Source: Granulicella cerasi (GTDB lineage Bacteria > Acidobacteriota > Terriglobia > Terriglobales > Acidobacteriaceae). Taken from it: DNA of 64,000 nucleotides. The position numbers were made by a program, and so were the translations under genes. This document shows positions 43,248 to 52,049 of this stretch, one piece after another. Location: the NCBI RefSeq assembly GCF_025685575.1, contig NZ_JAGSYD010000003.1, positions 310,001-374,000 on the forward strand, given 5' to 3'. Numbering within the stretch: the stretch's first letter is position 1; each line of letters opens with the position of its first letter. The notes under the pieces are model-generated. The model did no database searches. It was given only the letters and a program-made list of their open reading frames with translations, and was not told the origin of the DNA.

Positions 43248-44566
43248 GCGCGCCTCATTTCGCGGCTATAGAAAATTTGTCGCACGATCACAACCACTAC
43301 GCTGCCGATCGCAAGCGCTGCGGCGGCGCCAGGCAAATGATAAGCGCGCACCAGCCAGAGGATCACCACCGCTTGCACCAACATGCCGATCACATTTGCA
43401 TAGAAGGTCAGGCCTGCGCGATCGATCGCCGTCAACGCATAGCTCTGCGACATCGTCATCGCAAACGCGATGAAGTTCAACGCCAGCAGCACGAGAATGC
43501 TGCGCGCATTCGCCGGCGCACCCTTGAAGATGAACTCCGCCACCCAAGGCCCCAGCGCGACGATGCCCACGGAGAAGGCGACTGCGCCCAACAACAGCAG
43601 ACGATCGAAGCGAGTCACCGCGCGACGCAAAGCGGCCTTGCCGCCCGCGTGATACTCCCGCGCGAGCACCGGTCCCAGCGTGTTCTGCAGACTCGTCAAT
43701 GCCACGCGCGGGATGTTCACAACGCTCTCGCACTTCGTATACGCGCCCACACTCGCGCCGCCCATCACCGAACCGATCACCCACGGGTTGCACTGCGAAC
43801 TCACCATAAAGACCATGTTCGATCCCAGCAACCAGCGTCCCAGCCGGAAGTTGTGCGCGAAGTCGGCCACTACTTCCTGCAGACGAACCGTGAATGACTT
43901 CCACTCCGTCGCGAGCCAGTACAGCGACACCACGATGGCTCCGAGCGACAACGCCCACAACGTATGCGGTACGTCGAGCGCATGGCGATAGTACAGCCAC
44001 TCTACGCCTGCAATCTGCAACCCGACGGTGGCGACATCGGTCCAGAACGCAGCCTTGAAGCGCATGTACGAGAAGTACGCGCGCCGCGTGAACTCACGAA
44101 AGAGAATGCCAATGCTCGCCAGTGCCAACGGCGCAAAGGTGTCGCGATACAGCACGTGCGCCGACGCATTCGACCAGATGCCAAGCCCCCACAACAACAG
44201 CGCCGCCAGTACGCACGCGATCACCTGCTGCAGAATCAGGCTGCCGTAGTAGCGTGTTCTGCGCTCCTCTGCAGTGCCGGGCAGATGGAACGTGAACGGC
44301 GCCCAGAGGAACACGTTGCAGAGTTGAATCAATACATCCATGCTGCGTTGCGTGAGGATGTAAATTCCAAATTCGCGCGACGCCGTGTGACGGCTCAGCA
44401 GCGCGGCCACGACCATATTGCCGAAGCTATAGATGACCTGATCGCACAGCGCATATCCCGCTCGCGCTCCCGCCATCGCACGCAGCCGCTGCCACCCGCT
44501 CTGCGGAGCGGACAGCAAAACCTCATCGGCTTCAAGGCCGATGCCAGCTTCGGGCAGTTGCGTCAT
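43244..44566 (-). CDS. Wzx-like polysaccharide flippase (MOP family)
   Basis: 440 aa with about 12 membrane helices and no soluble domain. The N-terminal GYALCDQVIYSFGNMVVAALLSRH and the repeated helical pattern fit lipid-linked oligosaccharide flippases of the MOP superfamily. It should move the undecaprenyl-linked repeat unit across the inner membrane. Starts and ends inside four-base ATGA overlaps with its neighbours. Confidence 0.86.
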   Translation of the reverse strand: MTQLPEAGIGLEADEVLLSAPQSGWQRLRAMAGARAGYALCDQVIYSFGNMVVAALLSRHTASREFGIYILTQRSMDVLIQLCNVFLWAPFTFHLPGTAEERRTRYYGSLILQQVIACVLAALLLWGLGIWSNASAHVLYRDTFAPLALASIGILFREFTRRAYFSYMRFKAAFWTDVATVGLQIAGVEWLYYRHALDVPHTLWALSLGAIVVSLYWLATEWKSFTVRLQEVVADFAHNFRLGRWLLGSNMVFMVSSQCNPWVIGSVMGGASVGAYTKCESVVNIPRVALTSLQNTLGPVLAREYHAGGKAALRRAVTRFDRLLLLGAVAFSVGIVALGPWVAEFIFKGAPANARSILVLLALNFIAFAMTMSQSYALTAIDRAGLTFYANVIGMLVQAVVILWLVRAYHLPGAAAALAIGSVVVVIVRQIFYSREMRRA

Positions 44567-45816
44567 GCGCCCATGTTCTCACGTTGCGAAAGCTGGCGGT
44601 ATAGCGCGTTGACGTAGTCACCGTTGCGCTTCCACAAAAAGTCTCGCGCGCGTTCGGTGGCGGCAAAACTCATCGCCAGCATTACCTCTGGCTGCTGATA
44701 CAAGCGCTCCAACGCGTCTCGCCAGGCCTCCACAGCTTCGCGTGGGTTGCTCACCGCGATCTTGATGCCGCACGCCTGCGTGACGATATCGCCCACGCCC
44801 TGGTGGTCGAAGCACACGACCGGCACACCGGCGGCCAACGCCTCCAGCACCACGTTGCCGCTCGTGTCGCGCAGGCTCGTGAAGCAAAACACATCGGCCT
44901 GCTGCATCGCAGCGACGGCCTCCGCAAACGGCAAGCGCCCGCGAAAAAATACACGATCCTCCAGCTTCAGCTTTTGCGCTTCTGCTTCCCACAACGACCG
45001 CATCGGGCCGTCGCCAAGCACCGTCAACCGAAACGGCATATTCGTCTTCGCCAACGCACGCAGCAGGATCGGCAACGCCTTCCGTGTTTGCAACTCGCCA
45101 CTCCACAGCAGCTCTAGCGGTCGAGCCTCTCCGGCAACACGCTGCGCAAAGCGCGCACGATCAGGCTCCTGCACCGCAGTGAGGCCCGTCTCCAGCAACA
45201 GCTCTACCGGCCGATGCCACGCGCGTTCATAGTCGCGCTGATTCGTCGAATTCGAGGCCAACACCACCTTCGCTCCATGCGCCGCCGCCAGCACACGCCG
45301 ATTGCGGCGCAGCGTCCACTCGTTCACCACTCCGCGGAGGAACTCCTTCGCCGCTTCCTTCCACGGAAGCATCGACAGGAAGCTGCGCGGAAAGTTCTGC
45401 GAGCCGCCCACAGGTCCCCAGAGAAACGGCGCGTCCAGCTTCCAGCCGTAACCTGGCTCGCGAAACGTGTTCACCGTCACCTGATGCACGATGTCGAACC
45501 GCTGCTCCCAGTGCAACTGCACGATCAACTTCTGCGCGAGACGCTGCCAGTGGTGATACGCCGCATAGTCATAGGCGAACATGCCTGCGTGAGGATCTTT
45601 GCGCCGTAAGCGATCATCTGGCGGCGGTGTATGCAGACGCACATTCGCAGGCAGAAAGCCTTCACGCGTTGCTTGCTGCAGTGCCTTGAAGTTCTCTTCG
45701 CTCGTGACGACGTGCACCTCCGCTACGCGCGCAGCCTGTAGCAAACGACCCCAGCCCACGGCCCACTCGGAGCCGCGGTACGGACTGCACTCATACGCCA
45801 TCAGCAGGATTTTCAC
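44563..45816 (-). CDS. Family 4 glycosyltransferase (GT-B fold)
   Basis: 417 aa. N-terminal MKILLMAYECSPYRGSEWAVGW (acceptor side) and C-terminal LLWSGELQTRKALPILLRAL, FRLTVLGDGPMRSLWE and the nucleotide-sugar site FTSLRDTSGNVVLEALAAGVPVVCFD are typical GT4. The start codon is GTG. Fifty-five bases separate it from the SLBB gene upstream; the downstream flippase overlaps by four bases. Confidence 0.9.
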   Translation of the reverse strand: MKILLMAYECSPYRGSEWAVGWGRLLQAARVAEVHVVTSEENFKALQQATREGFLPANVRLHTPPPDDRLRRKDPHAGMFAYDYAAYHHWQRLAQKLIVQLHWEQRFDIVHQVTVNTFREPGYGWKLDAPFLWGPVGGSQNFPRSFLSMLPWKEAAKEFLRGVVNEWTLRRNRRVLAAAHGAKVVLASNSTNQRDYERAWHRPVELLLETGLTAVQEPDRARFAQRVAGEARPLELLWSGELQTRKALPILLRALAKTNMPFRLTVLGDGPMRSLWEAEAQKLKLEDRVFFRGRLPFAEAVAAMQQADVFCFTSLRDTSGNVVLEALAAGVPVVCFDHQGVGDIVTQACGIKIAVSNPREAVEAWRDALERLYQQPEVMLAMSFAATERARDFLWKRNGDYVNALYRQLSQRENMGA

Positions 45817-45871
45817 GCTTGCGTTCTCTTCTCTACGGCAAAGCTTGCGGCGCGTATCGGCGCGCGTTGCA

Positions 45872-46615
45872 TCAACGGACGATCGAATAGCCGTTCAACG
45901 GCTGCAGATACACGCCGAGATTCATCGTCTTCACAAAGCGGCCGATGCTCTCCAGATGATCATGCCCCACGAGGATCGCATCATCCGGCTGCAGCACCAT
46001 ATCGTTCTTTGCCATCGTCGTGCGGTCGTAGTGGCTTAGCTTCAACACATGCACTTCGCTCGTATCCGCGTTGATGCGGCGGAAGAGCACCACACGCCCC
46101 ATCGCCGCGATCTCCTTCGGTCCGCCCGCAGCCATGATCGCCTGCATCGCCGTCGTCGGCTTGCGCAGATCCTGTCGCCCCGGCGTGTTCACTTCGCCGG
46201 CGATCGTCACATGTGGCCGATCGAAATCCTTCAACAGCACCGCCACATCCGGGTTCACCAGCTTCGAGGTCGAGCCATGCTCGATGTTCTGCTGCAACGC
46301 ATTCAGCGTCAGTCCGGCCGCCTGAATCGGCCCGGTGCTCTTCAGCACCACGCGGCCATCAGGCCCCACCACAGCTTCGTCATTGAACTCAGGAGTGTAG
46401 CGGAAGACGACGTCGACCGTATCGCCTTCATGCAGCGTGTACTCCCCTGCACTCTCGGCTGGACTCGTCATCGCCGCAGTGTTGTGCACTCCCGTCAGCG
46501 CGCTGCCCGCTCCGCGCTGCTGCGCCAGCGTCGGCAAGCTTACGGAGACGAAGCACGCCACCAACCCGCGAAGAATCGAGAGAGTTCTCACCCGTCCAGC
46601 ATCGCGCAGTGCCAC
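45872..46615 (-). CDS. Polysaccharide export outer-membrane protein (Wza-like, SLBB)
   Basis: 247 aa. The N-terminal hydrophobic segment ending in LPTLAQQ acts as a signal peptide; there is no lipobox. A Poly_export domain (EYTLHEGDTVDVVFRYTPEFN, GPDGRVVLKSTGPIQAAGLT) is followed by one SLBB domain (HVTIAGEVNTPGRQDL, QAIMAAGG). The start is GTG at 46615, with a weak ribosome site; another GTG lies eight codons later. It should form the periplasmic/outer-membrane part of the export channel with the Wzc-like protein encoded upstream. Confidence 0.87.
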   Translation of the reverse strand: MALRDAGRVRTLSILRGLVACFVSVSLPTLAQQRGAGSALTGVHNTAAMTSPAESAGEYTLHEGDTVDVVFRYTPEFNDEAVVGPDGRVVLKSTGPIQAAGLTLNALQQNIEHGSTSKLVNPDVAVLLKDFDRPHVTIAGEVNTPGRQDLRKPTTAMQAIMAAGGPKEIAAMGRVVLFRRINADTSEVHVLKLSHYDRTTMAKNDMVLQPDDAILVGHDHLESIGRFVKTMNLGVYLQPLNGYSIVR

Positions 46616-46667
46616 GTTCGTGGAAAGAACCTACTTAGGCACACCTGTCTTGTGCGGGTCCAACAGA

Positions 46668-48773
46668 CTAGCCGATCAGCCCGTAGATCCACCGCGGCAC
46701 TGGATACGTCCGTCGCGTCAGTACCCAGCCCAGCAGCGGAGCCGTGATGCCGGTGAGCGCCGCGTTCATGCCCTCGATATTCTGCTTGCGCGCATAGCCC
46801 GCGCCCACCACCGCCACATAGCCGTCAATGGTGCGCGCCAGTTCAGGCGCCAGCGTCGAATCCTGCAGGCTCGGGCAGTCGATGAAGATGAAGTCGAACT
46901 CCCGACGCGCTTCGATCAGCATCGGCCGCAGACGCGACGAGAACGTCTTGTGCAGGCTCGTCGCGGCGGTCGTCTCTCCCGCACCAACGCTCAGCCCAGG
47001 TTCAGCGATGTCGAGCACCCAGAAACCGCGCTCCTCATCATGTCGAACAGCGAACGTCAGGTCCTCTTCCGTCTCAAACTTCCGCAGCAGGAGACGCGCG
47101 TCCAGAACGGCCACCTTGTGGAAGCGCTCACGGCTCGCCTCGCTGGCCAACTGCGTGGCCAGGTGCGAAGAACCCTCTCCGCGTAGCGCAGAAACGAACG
47201 CCACGCAGTACCCCGCCAGCGATCCGTCCTGCTCCGCCGCCGTGTGTCCGGAGCGCCCGCCGCCCTGCACATCCAGGCGAGACTCCAGCCCCTGCCGAAT
47301 CGCCAGCAGAATCCGCTGGTACTCCAGCCGGTTCGCCTCGGAGACGCCACCGTCTTCCTCGGCCAGCGTGGCGATCGTCCGCATCCCCGTGCGCTGGTCC
47401 AACTGCGAAGGGTTATAGACCTGCTCACCCACCGTGTCCGCGTACAAAGCGGCCAGGATGCCCAGCAGCAACGCCGCCACCGTTCCCGCCGCCATATAAA
47501 CGACCGGCTTCGGGCGCACCGGCAGACTTGAAGCCATCGGAGCCTCTGCCAGCGACACGTTGAACATCCGCGCCTTGTCGAGCGCTTCGGAGATGCGGGC
47601 CTCATCGCGACGCTGCGCATAGAGCGTGAAGTCCGCCTGCGCCTGCGCCAGCTGCCGCTTCAGCTCGTTGTACTCCGCCGTCGCCTGCTCCAACTCTTCC
47701 AGACGTCCTTGCGCCGACTTCATCTGCGCGCGAATCTCCGCCACCTGCGCGGATTCCGCACTTGCCTCGCCCTGCGAAAGCGCCACCGCGGAGCTCAGCT
47801 GCTGATACACCGGGTTGACATCCGTCGTCGTCTCCGCCGCCGGGTTCTCACCCGCCTGCGCGATCGCCGCACGCGTCGTTGCGATCTTCTCGTTGGCCTC
47901 AACAACCTGCCGGTCGGTTGGCGGATAGCGCTTCATCAGCTCCGTACGGCGGTTCTCCAGGTCCACAAGGCTCGTGCCCAGCCGCTCCTGCGAGTACTGG
48001 TTCGTCGCCGTGCGCTCCACCGTGCGCGAACGCGCCGGCGTCAGGCTCAACTCGCGCTTGTTCGCTGCCGTCCGGCTGCGCTGTGCGGCAAGCTGCGCCT
48101 CTGCCCCGCGCATCTGCGCCTGCAGACCGGAGATGCTTTCCACCTGCAGCTTCTTCTGCTCGTCCAGATCAGCGATGCCGTGGTCCACCTCGAACTGCGT
48201 CAACTTCTGCTGGTCATCGGCGATCTGCTGGTTCTTCGCTGCCGCCTGGCGATCGAAGAACCCCGCCGCGCCGCTCGAAATCCCGCTGCCGCCGCGCTCC
48301 TCGAAGTACGCGTTCAGCACCCGGCGCAAGGTGGCGGTCGCGTCAGCCGGGCTCTTGCCCACCATCTCCACATGGATCAGGTTCGTCTGGTGGACGGCGT
48401 CCACGGTCAGGTGCCGCTCCAGCGTCTGCGCGTCCTGCTCCTCGCTGCGCGACTGCGGCGCGGTCAGGCTCTGGCCCAGCGCCCGGCGGGCCACGCCCTG
48501 GCTTTGCAGCAGCGAGACCTCGCTATTGATCTCCTCGGGCGAAACCTGATTTGCTGCCACCAAACGATCCGTCGGCGTCGTCGTTAGCGGCCCGGTCGCT
48601 CGAACCGGCTGCACCATCAGGCGCGCCTCAGACACATATCGCTTTGGAATCGCGAAGCTCGCCAGCAGCGCCAAGCCGAAAACCACCAGAAAAACACGCC
48701 AAAACACCGTCTTCCGGCGGAAGACAGCTTCGGTAACCATCTGGCGCAACTTCGGCGGCGTGAGTCCGGTCAT
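46668..48773 (-). CDS. Wzc-like chain-length/export protein with degenerate tyrosine-kinase domain
   Basis: 701 aa. Membrane helix at about 23-43, Wzz periplasmic domain, long coiled coil at about 170-400, second helix at about 425-447, then a cytosolic P-loop domain from about 510. In BY-kinases Walker A reads GEGKS/T; here it reads SALRGEGSSHLATQLA near residue 530 and has no Lys. Walker A' is VAVLDARLL, missing its second Asp, while Walker B FIFIDCPSL is intact. There is no C-terminal Tyr cluster (ends PRWIYGLIG). It probably keeps the scaffold role in EPS export without kinase activity. First gene of the minus-strand EPS operon. Confidence 0.87.
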   Translation of the reverse strand: MTGLTPPKLRQMVTEAVFRRKTVFWRVFLVVFGLALLASFAIPKRYVSEARLMVQPVRATGPLTTTPTDRLVAANQVSPEEINSEVSLLQSQGVARRALGQSLTAPQSRSEEQDAQTLERHLTVDAVHQTNLIHVEMVGKSPADATATLRRVLNAYFEERGGSGISSGAAGFFDRQAAAKNQQIADDQQKLTQFEVDHGIADLDEQKKLQVESISGLQAQMRGAEAQLAAQRSRTAANKRELSLTPARSRTVERTATNQYSQERLGTSLVDLENRRTELMKRYPPTDRQVVEANEKIATTRAAIAQAGENPAAETTTDVNPVYQQLSSAVALSQGEASAESAQVAEIRAQMKSAQGRLEELEQATAEYNELKRQLAQAQADFTLYAQRRDEARISEALDKARMFNVSLAEAPMASSLPVRPKPVVYMAAGTVAALLLGILAALYADTVGEQVYNPSQLDQRTGMRTIATLAEEDGGVSEANRLEYQRILLAIRQGLESRLDVQGGGRSGHTAAEQDGSLAGYCVAFVSALRGEGSSHLATQLASEASRERFHKVAVLDARLLLRKFETEEDLTFAVRHDEERGFWVLDIAEPGLSVGAGETTAATSLHKTFSSRLRPMLIEARREFDFIFIDCPSLQDSTLAPELARTIDGYVAVVGAGYARKQNIEGMNAALTGITAPLLGWVLTRRTYPVPRWIYGLIG

Positions 48774-49111
48774 AAGAAAGTGCTGTGCCGCCTCTCCATG
48801 CGGCCTACCTGAGAATCAGTGGGGCTGTCCAGCCAAGTGTATCAACGTGGTTATTGCCTAGCGAGGAAATTACTCCAACAAAACCCTGCAAAAACAGGGA
48901 ATAATACAGGACGATGGATCATTGACTACAATCACAACAGGGTAACCAAATCAACAAGTTACCAAAGGTCATGACCCCTTCGCGCTACGACACTCACCGG
49001 TTTGTACGATGAACTCGCCACCGAAACATGATGTTCTAACGTCACGATCGCTGTAAAAATCCAAGCAACCGAGCCGAAAGGCATTTGCTTGATGGAAATC
49101 AGGTGAGTTGA
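48774..49111. other. 338-base divergent promoter region of the EPS locus
   Basis: An AT-richer gap between the Wzc-like gene and the phosphoglycosyltransferase gene. It contains the inverted pair GGTAAC / GTTACC at 48941-48963, a small hairpin CCCTG-CAAAAA-CAGGG near 48884-48899, and a minus-strand promoter-like TAGTCA, 16 bases, TATTAT (48901-48928). No gene is visible. The GGTAACC motif is shared with the region upstream of the sigma-54 activator operon. Confidence 0.45.
48901..48928 (-). promoter_or_regulatory. Candidate promoter of the EPS operon
   Basis: Read on the minus strand: TAGTCA, 16 bases, TATTAT. The leader to the Wzc-like start would be about 120 bases. The -35 matches the consensus in four positions. 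Confidence 0.3.
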
Positions 49112-50632
49112 GTGCACGCGCAAACCACGTCTCCCATCACGATCCCCGCAGGCCTTGCCGCAGAACAAGCGGCCGCTTCGTCGTGGTCCTGGTACAGCCC
49201 TCAATCTCCGGCATCGCTGGTGCGTCGCATGTGTTCGTCTGCCGCCCGCGTTGCTGACCTTGCATCTCTCGCCATCGCCCTGATGCTGGCGCTACTGGCC
49301 TCTGACGCAGGCAATGCCTTCTCGTTTGCCCACCTCTTTCAGGTCCGTTTCTCGGTCGGCTCGCTCACCATCGCCGCCATGCTCTTCGCCGCCTGGAAGG
49401 CGGTCTTCTGGATGAGCGGCATGTATGAGCCGCGTCTCAATCGCACCCCCGGCGCATTTCTCTGGCGCGTTCCGATGGCGATGAGCTTCTGCGCTGTCGT
49501 CGCGCTCGCGGTCTTCCGCTTTGAACTGCACAGCTTCGTCGAGGCCGCTCGCTCCGCAGGCGTCTTCTGGTTCGCGGGCATGACGCTGATGTTTGCGGTG
49601 CGCATGGCCTACGTCACCTACGACGAGTACGTCCGCCCCTCGCGCCGCGAGCCGCGCAACCTGCTCGTCATCGGCACCGGTGGCCGCGCGCGCTCCATGA
49701 CCATGGCGCTGGCCTCGCACCCCGAGTATCGCTACCAACTCACCGGCTTCGTGGACTCCGATCCGCAGCCCGGCTGCGCTGGCGTCGCTCCCGTTCTCGG
49801 CGGAGTCTCCGACCTCGAGCGCCTGCTGATGCAGCAGCCCATCGACGAAGTGCTGATCGCCCTGCCCGTCAAGAGCCGCTTCGATGAGATTCAGGAAGTC
49901 ATCTCGATCTGCGGTCGCGCAGGCGTCACCACCCAGTACAACGCGGACTTCGTGAACACGACCGTGGCGAAGCATCAGACCTATGACCACGCGACCGGCT
50001 CGCAGGTCGTGGAGATGGTGCACGACGATCACCGCCTCTACCTGAAGGAAGCCTTCGACCGGTCCGCCGCAGCCATCGGCATCCTGCTGCTCGCGCCGGT
50101 CTTCGCGGTCGTCGCGCTTGCGATCCGTCTTGAGAGCAAGGGACCGGTCTTCTTCATCCAGAAACGCTACGGCCGCAACAAGCGCACCTTCGGCATGTTC
50201 AAGTTTCGCTCCATGGTCGTCGACGCAGAGGCGCAGATGGTGAACCTCGAAGCGAAGAACGAGAACGACGGCCCGATGTTCAAGATGCGCAACGATCCGC
50301 GCATCACTCGCGTTGGCCGCCTGCTGCGCCGTACTTCGCTGGACGAGTTGCCGCAGCTGCTCAACGTGCTCTTCGGCCACATGAGCCTCGTCGGTCCGCG
50401 CCCCCTGCCCAACCGCGACGTCGAACGCTTCAGCGAACTCGACGCCACGCGCCGCTTCTCGGTGAAGCCCGGCATCACCGGTCTGTGGCAGGTCTCGGGT
50501 CGTTCGAACACAAACTTCGAGCAGACCATCCAGCTCGATCTTCGCTACATCGACCGCTGGAGCCTTCTGCTCGACACGAAGATCCTCGCGCGCACGCTCA
50601 GCGCGGTGCTGCGCGGCTCGGGCGCGTACTAG
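49112..50632 (+). CDS. Initiating phosphoglycosyltransferase (WbaP/WcaJ type)
   Basis: 506 aa. It transfers a sugar-1-phosphate (glucose or galactose) to undecaprenyl phosphate and so starts the repeat unit. Four N-terminal membrane helices and a Rossmann-like domain (LLVIGTGGRARSM) precede the catalytic domain from about 310: KEAFDRSAAAIGILLLAP, FKFRSMVVDAE, RRTSLDELPQLLNVLFG and SLVGPRPLP with the Asp-Glu pair. The start is GTG at 49112 with AGGTGA upstream. Divergent from the EPS operon and followed by a strong terminator. Confidence 0.92.
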   Translation: MHAQTTSPITIPAGLAAEQAAASSWSWYSPQSPASLVRRMCSSAARVADLASLAIALMLALLASDAGNAFSFAHLFQVRFSVGSLTIAAMLFAAWKAVFWMSGMYEPRLNRTPGAFLWRVPMAMSFCAVVALAVFRFELHSFVEAARSAGVFWFAGMTLMFAVRMAYVTYDEYVRPSRREPRNLLVIGTGGRARSMTMALASHPEYRYQLTGFVDSDPQPGCAGVAPVLGGVSDLERLLMQQPIDEVLIALPVKSRFDEIQEVISICGRAGVTTQYNADFVNTTVAKHQTYDHATGSQVVEMVHDDHRLYLKEAFDRSAAAIGILLLAPVFAVVALAIRLESKGPVFFIQKRYGRNKRTFGMFKFRSMVVDAEAQMVNLEAKNENDGPMFKMRNDPRITRVGRLLRRTSLDELPQLLNVLFGHMSLVGPRPLPNRDVERFSELDATRRFSVKPGITGLWQVSGRSNTNFEQTIQLDLRYIDRWSLLLDTKILARTLSAVLRGSGAY

Positions 50633-50649
50633 GCTCGGCAGATCCCCCA

Positions 50650-50686
50650 ACAACGGACACGGCTTCGGCCGTGTCCGTTGTCTTTT
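50650..50686 (+). terminator. Very strong terminator with UUCG tetraloop
   Basis: ACAACGGACACGGC pairs with GCCGTGTCCGTTGT around TTCG, followed by CTTTTG. It ends the phosphoglycosyltransferase gene. Confidence 0.9.
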
Positions 50687-50709
50687 GCGGTGATACGAGT
50701 CGCAGGGAC

Positions 50710-50715
50710 TACACT
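50710..50715 (+). promoter_or_regulatory. -10-like element TACACT, 9 bases before the ftsY start
   Basis: TACACT, then AAGAAAGCA, then the ATG. There is at most a weak Shine-Dalgarno (AAGAAAG), so a very short leader is possible. No convincing -35. Confidence 0.3.
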
Positions 50716-50724
50716 AAGAAAGCA

Positions 50725-51717
50725 ATGGCCTTCTCGTTCTTCAACCGGCGCAAAGATGAGCCGGAAACTCCCGCAGCAGAGTCTTCCCCCGAAGCCAATG
50801 AGCCGCGTTCGCTTTTTGAGCGGATGCGCTCGGCCGTCACGCGTACCCGCGAGTCGCTCTCGACGACGCTCGGCACCGTCGTCGCGCTTACGCGCGAAGT
50901 GGACGACGCCTCGCTCGACGACCTCGAGTTCGCGCTGCTCGCCTCCGACATCGGCGCGCCAACGACTAACGAAATCATCGGTCGCCTCCGTGACCGTGCG
51001 CTGCGCCAGGGCATTGCCTCCGGCGCCGAACTGCGCGAACTGCTGAAGGCCGAAATCCTCCGCATCCTCACATCGGTCGCCAAGCCTGTTTACGCTCCGT
51101 CGAACCCGCCTGAAGTCGTCATGATGGTCGGCGTCAACGGCACCGGCAAGACGACGACCTCCGGCAAGCTCGCCGCGCTCTACCGCCGCGAGGGCCGCTC
51201 TGTGCTGCTCTGCGCCGCCGATACCTTCCGCGCCGCCGCCATCGAGCAACTCGAAGTCTGGAGCCAGCGTTCTGGCGTCGACCTCATCAAGACCAAGCAG
51301 GGCGGCGATCCCTCAGCCGCGCTCTTCGACGCGGCCAGCGCTGCGAAAGCACGCGCCACCGAAATTCTCCTCGTCGACACCGCGGGCCGCCTGCACACCA
51401 AGGCCGACCTGATGAAGGAGCTCGACAAGATGGTGCGTACTTCGGACAAGGTTGTCCCCGGCTCGCCGCACCAGACCCTGCTCGTCATCGACGCCACTAC
51501 GGGCCAGAACGGCCTGCAGCAGGCCCGCCTGTTCACCGAGGCGGCCAAGGTCACCGGCATCGTGCTGACGAAGCTCGACGGCACCGCCAAGGGCGGCATC
51601 GTCGTCGCCATCGCGCACGAACTCGGCCTGCCGGTCCGCTATGTCGGCATCGGCGAAAAGATCGAGGACATCATCGAGTTCGACCCGGTCGCGTTTACCG
51701 AATCGTTACTTGGTTGA
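50725..51717 (+). CDS. ftsY: Signal recognition particle receptor FtsY
   Basis: FtsY is the membrane-side GTPase that receives SRP-bound ribosomes. The short acidic N-terminal A region (about 30 aa) is followed by the four-helix N domain and the GTPase domain: GVNGTGKTTTSGKLA (G1), the insertion ADTFRAAAIEQLE, VDTAGRLHTKADLM (G3), VIDATTGQNGL and TKLDGTAKGGIVVAI (G4), then VRYVGIGEKIEDI at the end. 330 aa, normal for forms with a short A domain. It stands between two terminator-bounded units. Confidence 0.96.
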   Translation: MAFSFFNRRKDEPETPAAESSPEANEPRSLFERMRSAVTRTRESLSTTLGTVVALTREVDDASLDDLEFALLASDIGAPTTNEIIGRLRDRALRQGIASGAELRELLKAEILRILTSVAKPVYAPSNPPEVVMMVGVNGTGKTTTSGKLAALYRREGRSVLLCAADTFRAAAIEQLEVWSQRSGVDLIKTKQGGDPSAALFDAASAAKARATEILLVDTAGRLHTKADLMKELDKMVRTSDKVVPGSPHQTLLVIDATTGQNGLQQARLFTEAAKVTGIVLTKLDGTAKGGIVVAIAHELGLPVRYVGIGEKIEDIIEFDPVAFTESLLG

Positions 51718-52049
51718 AACAACGTTCATCTGACACAAAAGCCCCATATCTGCCCCCGGTGGAGGCATCGCCAACTCTAGTTGGTGGCGTCTATCGTCAT
51801 GTTGTGTCCTGCAGCGATGCACGAAGTCGCCAAAGGATGCAATTCTCCGATATAGTCCTGCGGGCGGTCAGATATCATGCATTTCCTCACCGTATTTTTC
51901 GCGTTTCTCTTCACCTTCGGCCATGCGCAGTCAGCACAGCGCTCTGCAGTGCACGACGAGTTCGTTCCGCCAGCTGAATACGCTGGGACCATCGAATACG
52001 CTGTGCCGTCGCATCAAGACATCCTCAACCGCACGTATGCTGTACAAGG
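51718..52049. other. 332-base gap between ftsY and ribD with a doubtful small secreted ORF
   Basis: No FMN riboswitch signature is visible before ribD. A short hairpin (GCCAAC-TCTA-GTTGG) lies near 51772-51787. A 72-codon frame from 51877 encodes a signal-peptide-like start (MHFLTVFFAFLFTFGHAQ) but lacks a ribosome site and runs into ribD. Within it GAATACGCTG occurs twice, 18 bases apart. I do not call it a gene with any confidence. Confidence 0.35.

Noticed and set aside
38736-50632. EPS locus as a horizontally acquired island
   Set aside because: Composition and codon use look like those of the surroundings, and there is no integrase, tRNA or flanking repeat; foreign origin cannot be supported.
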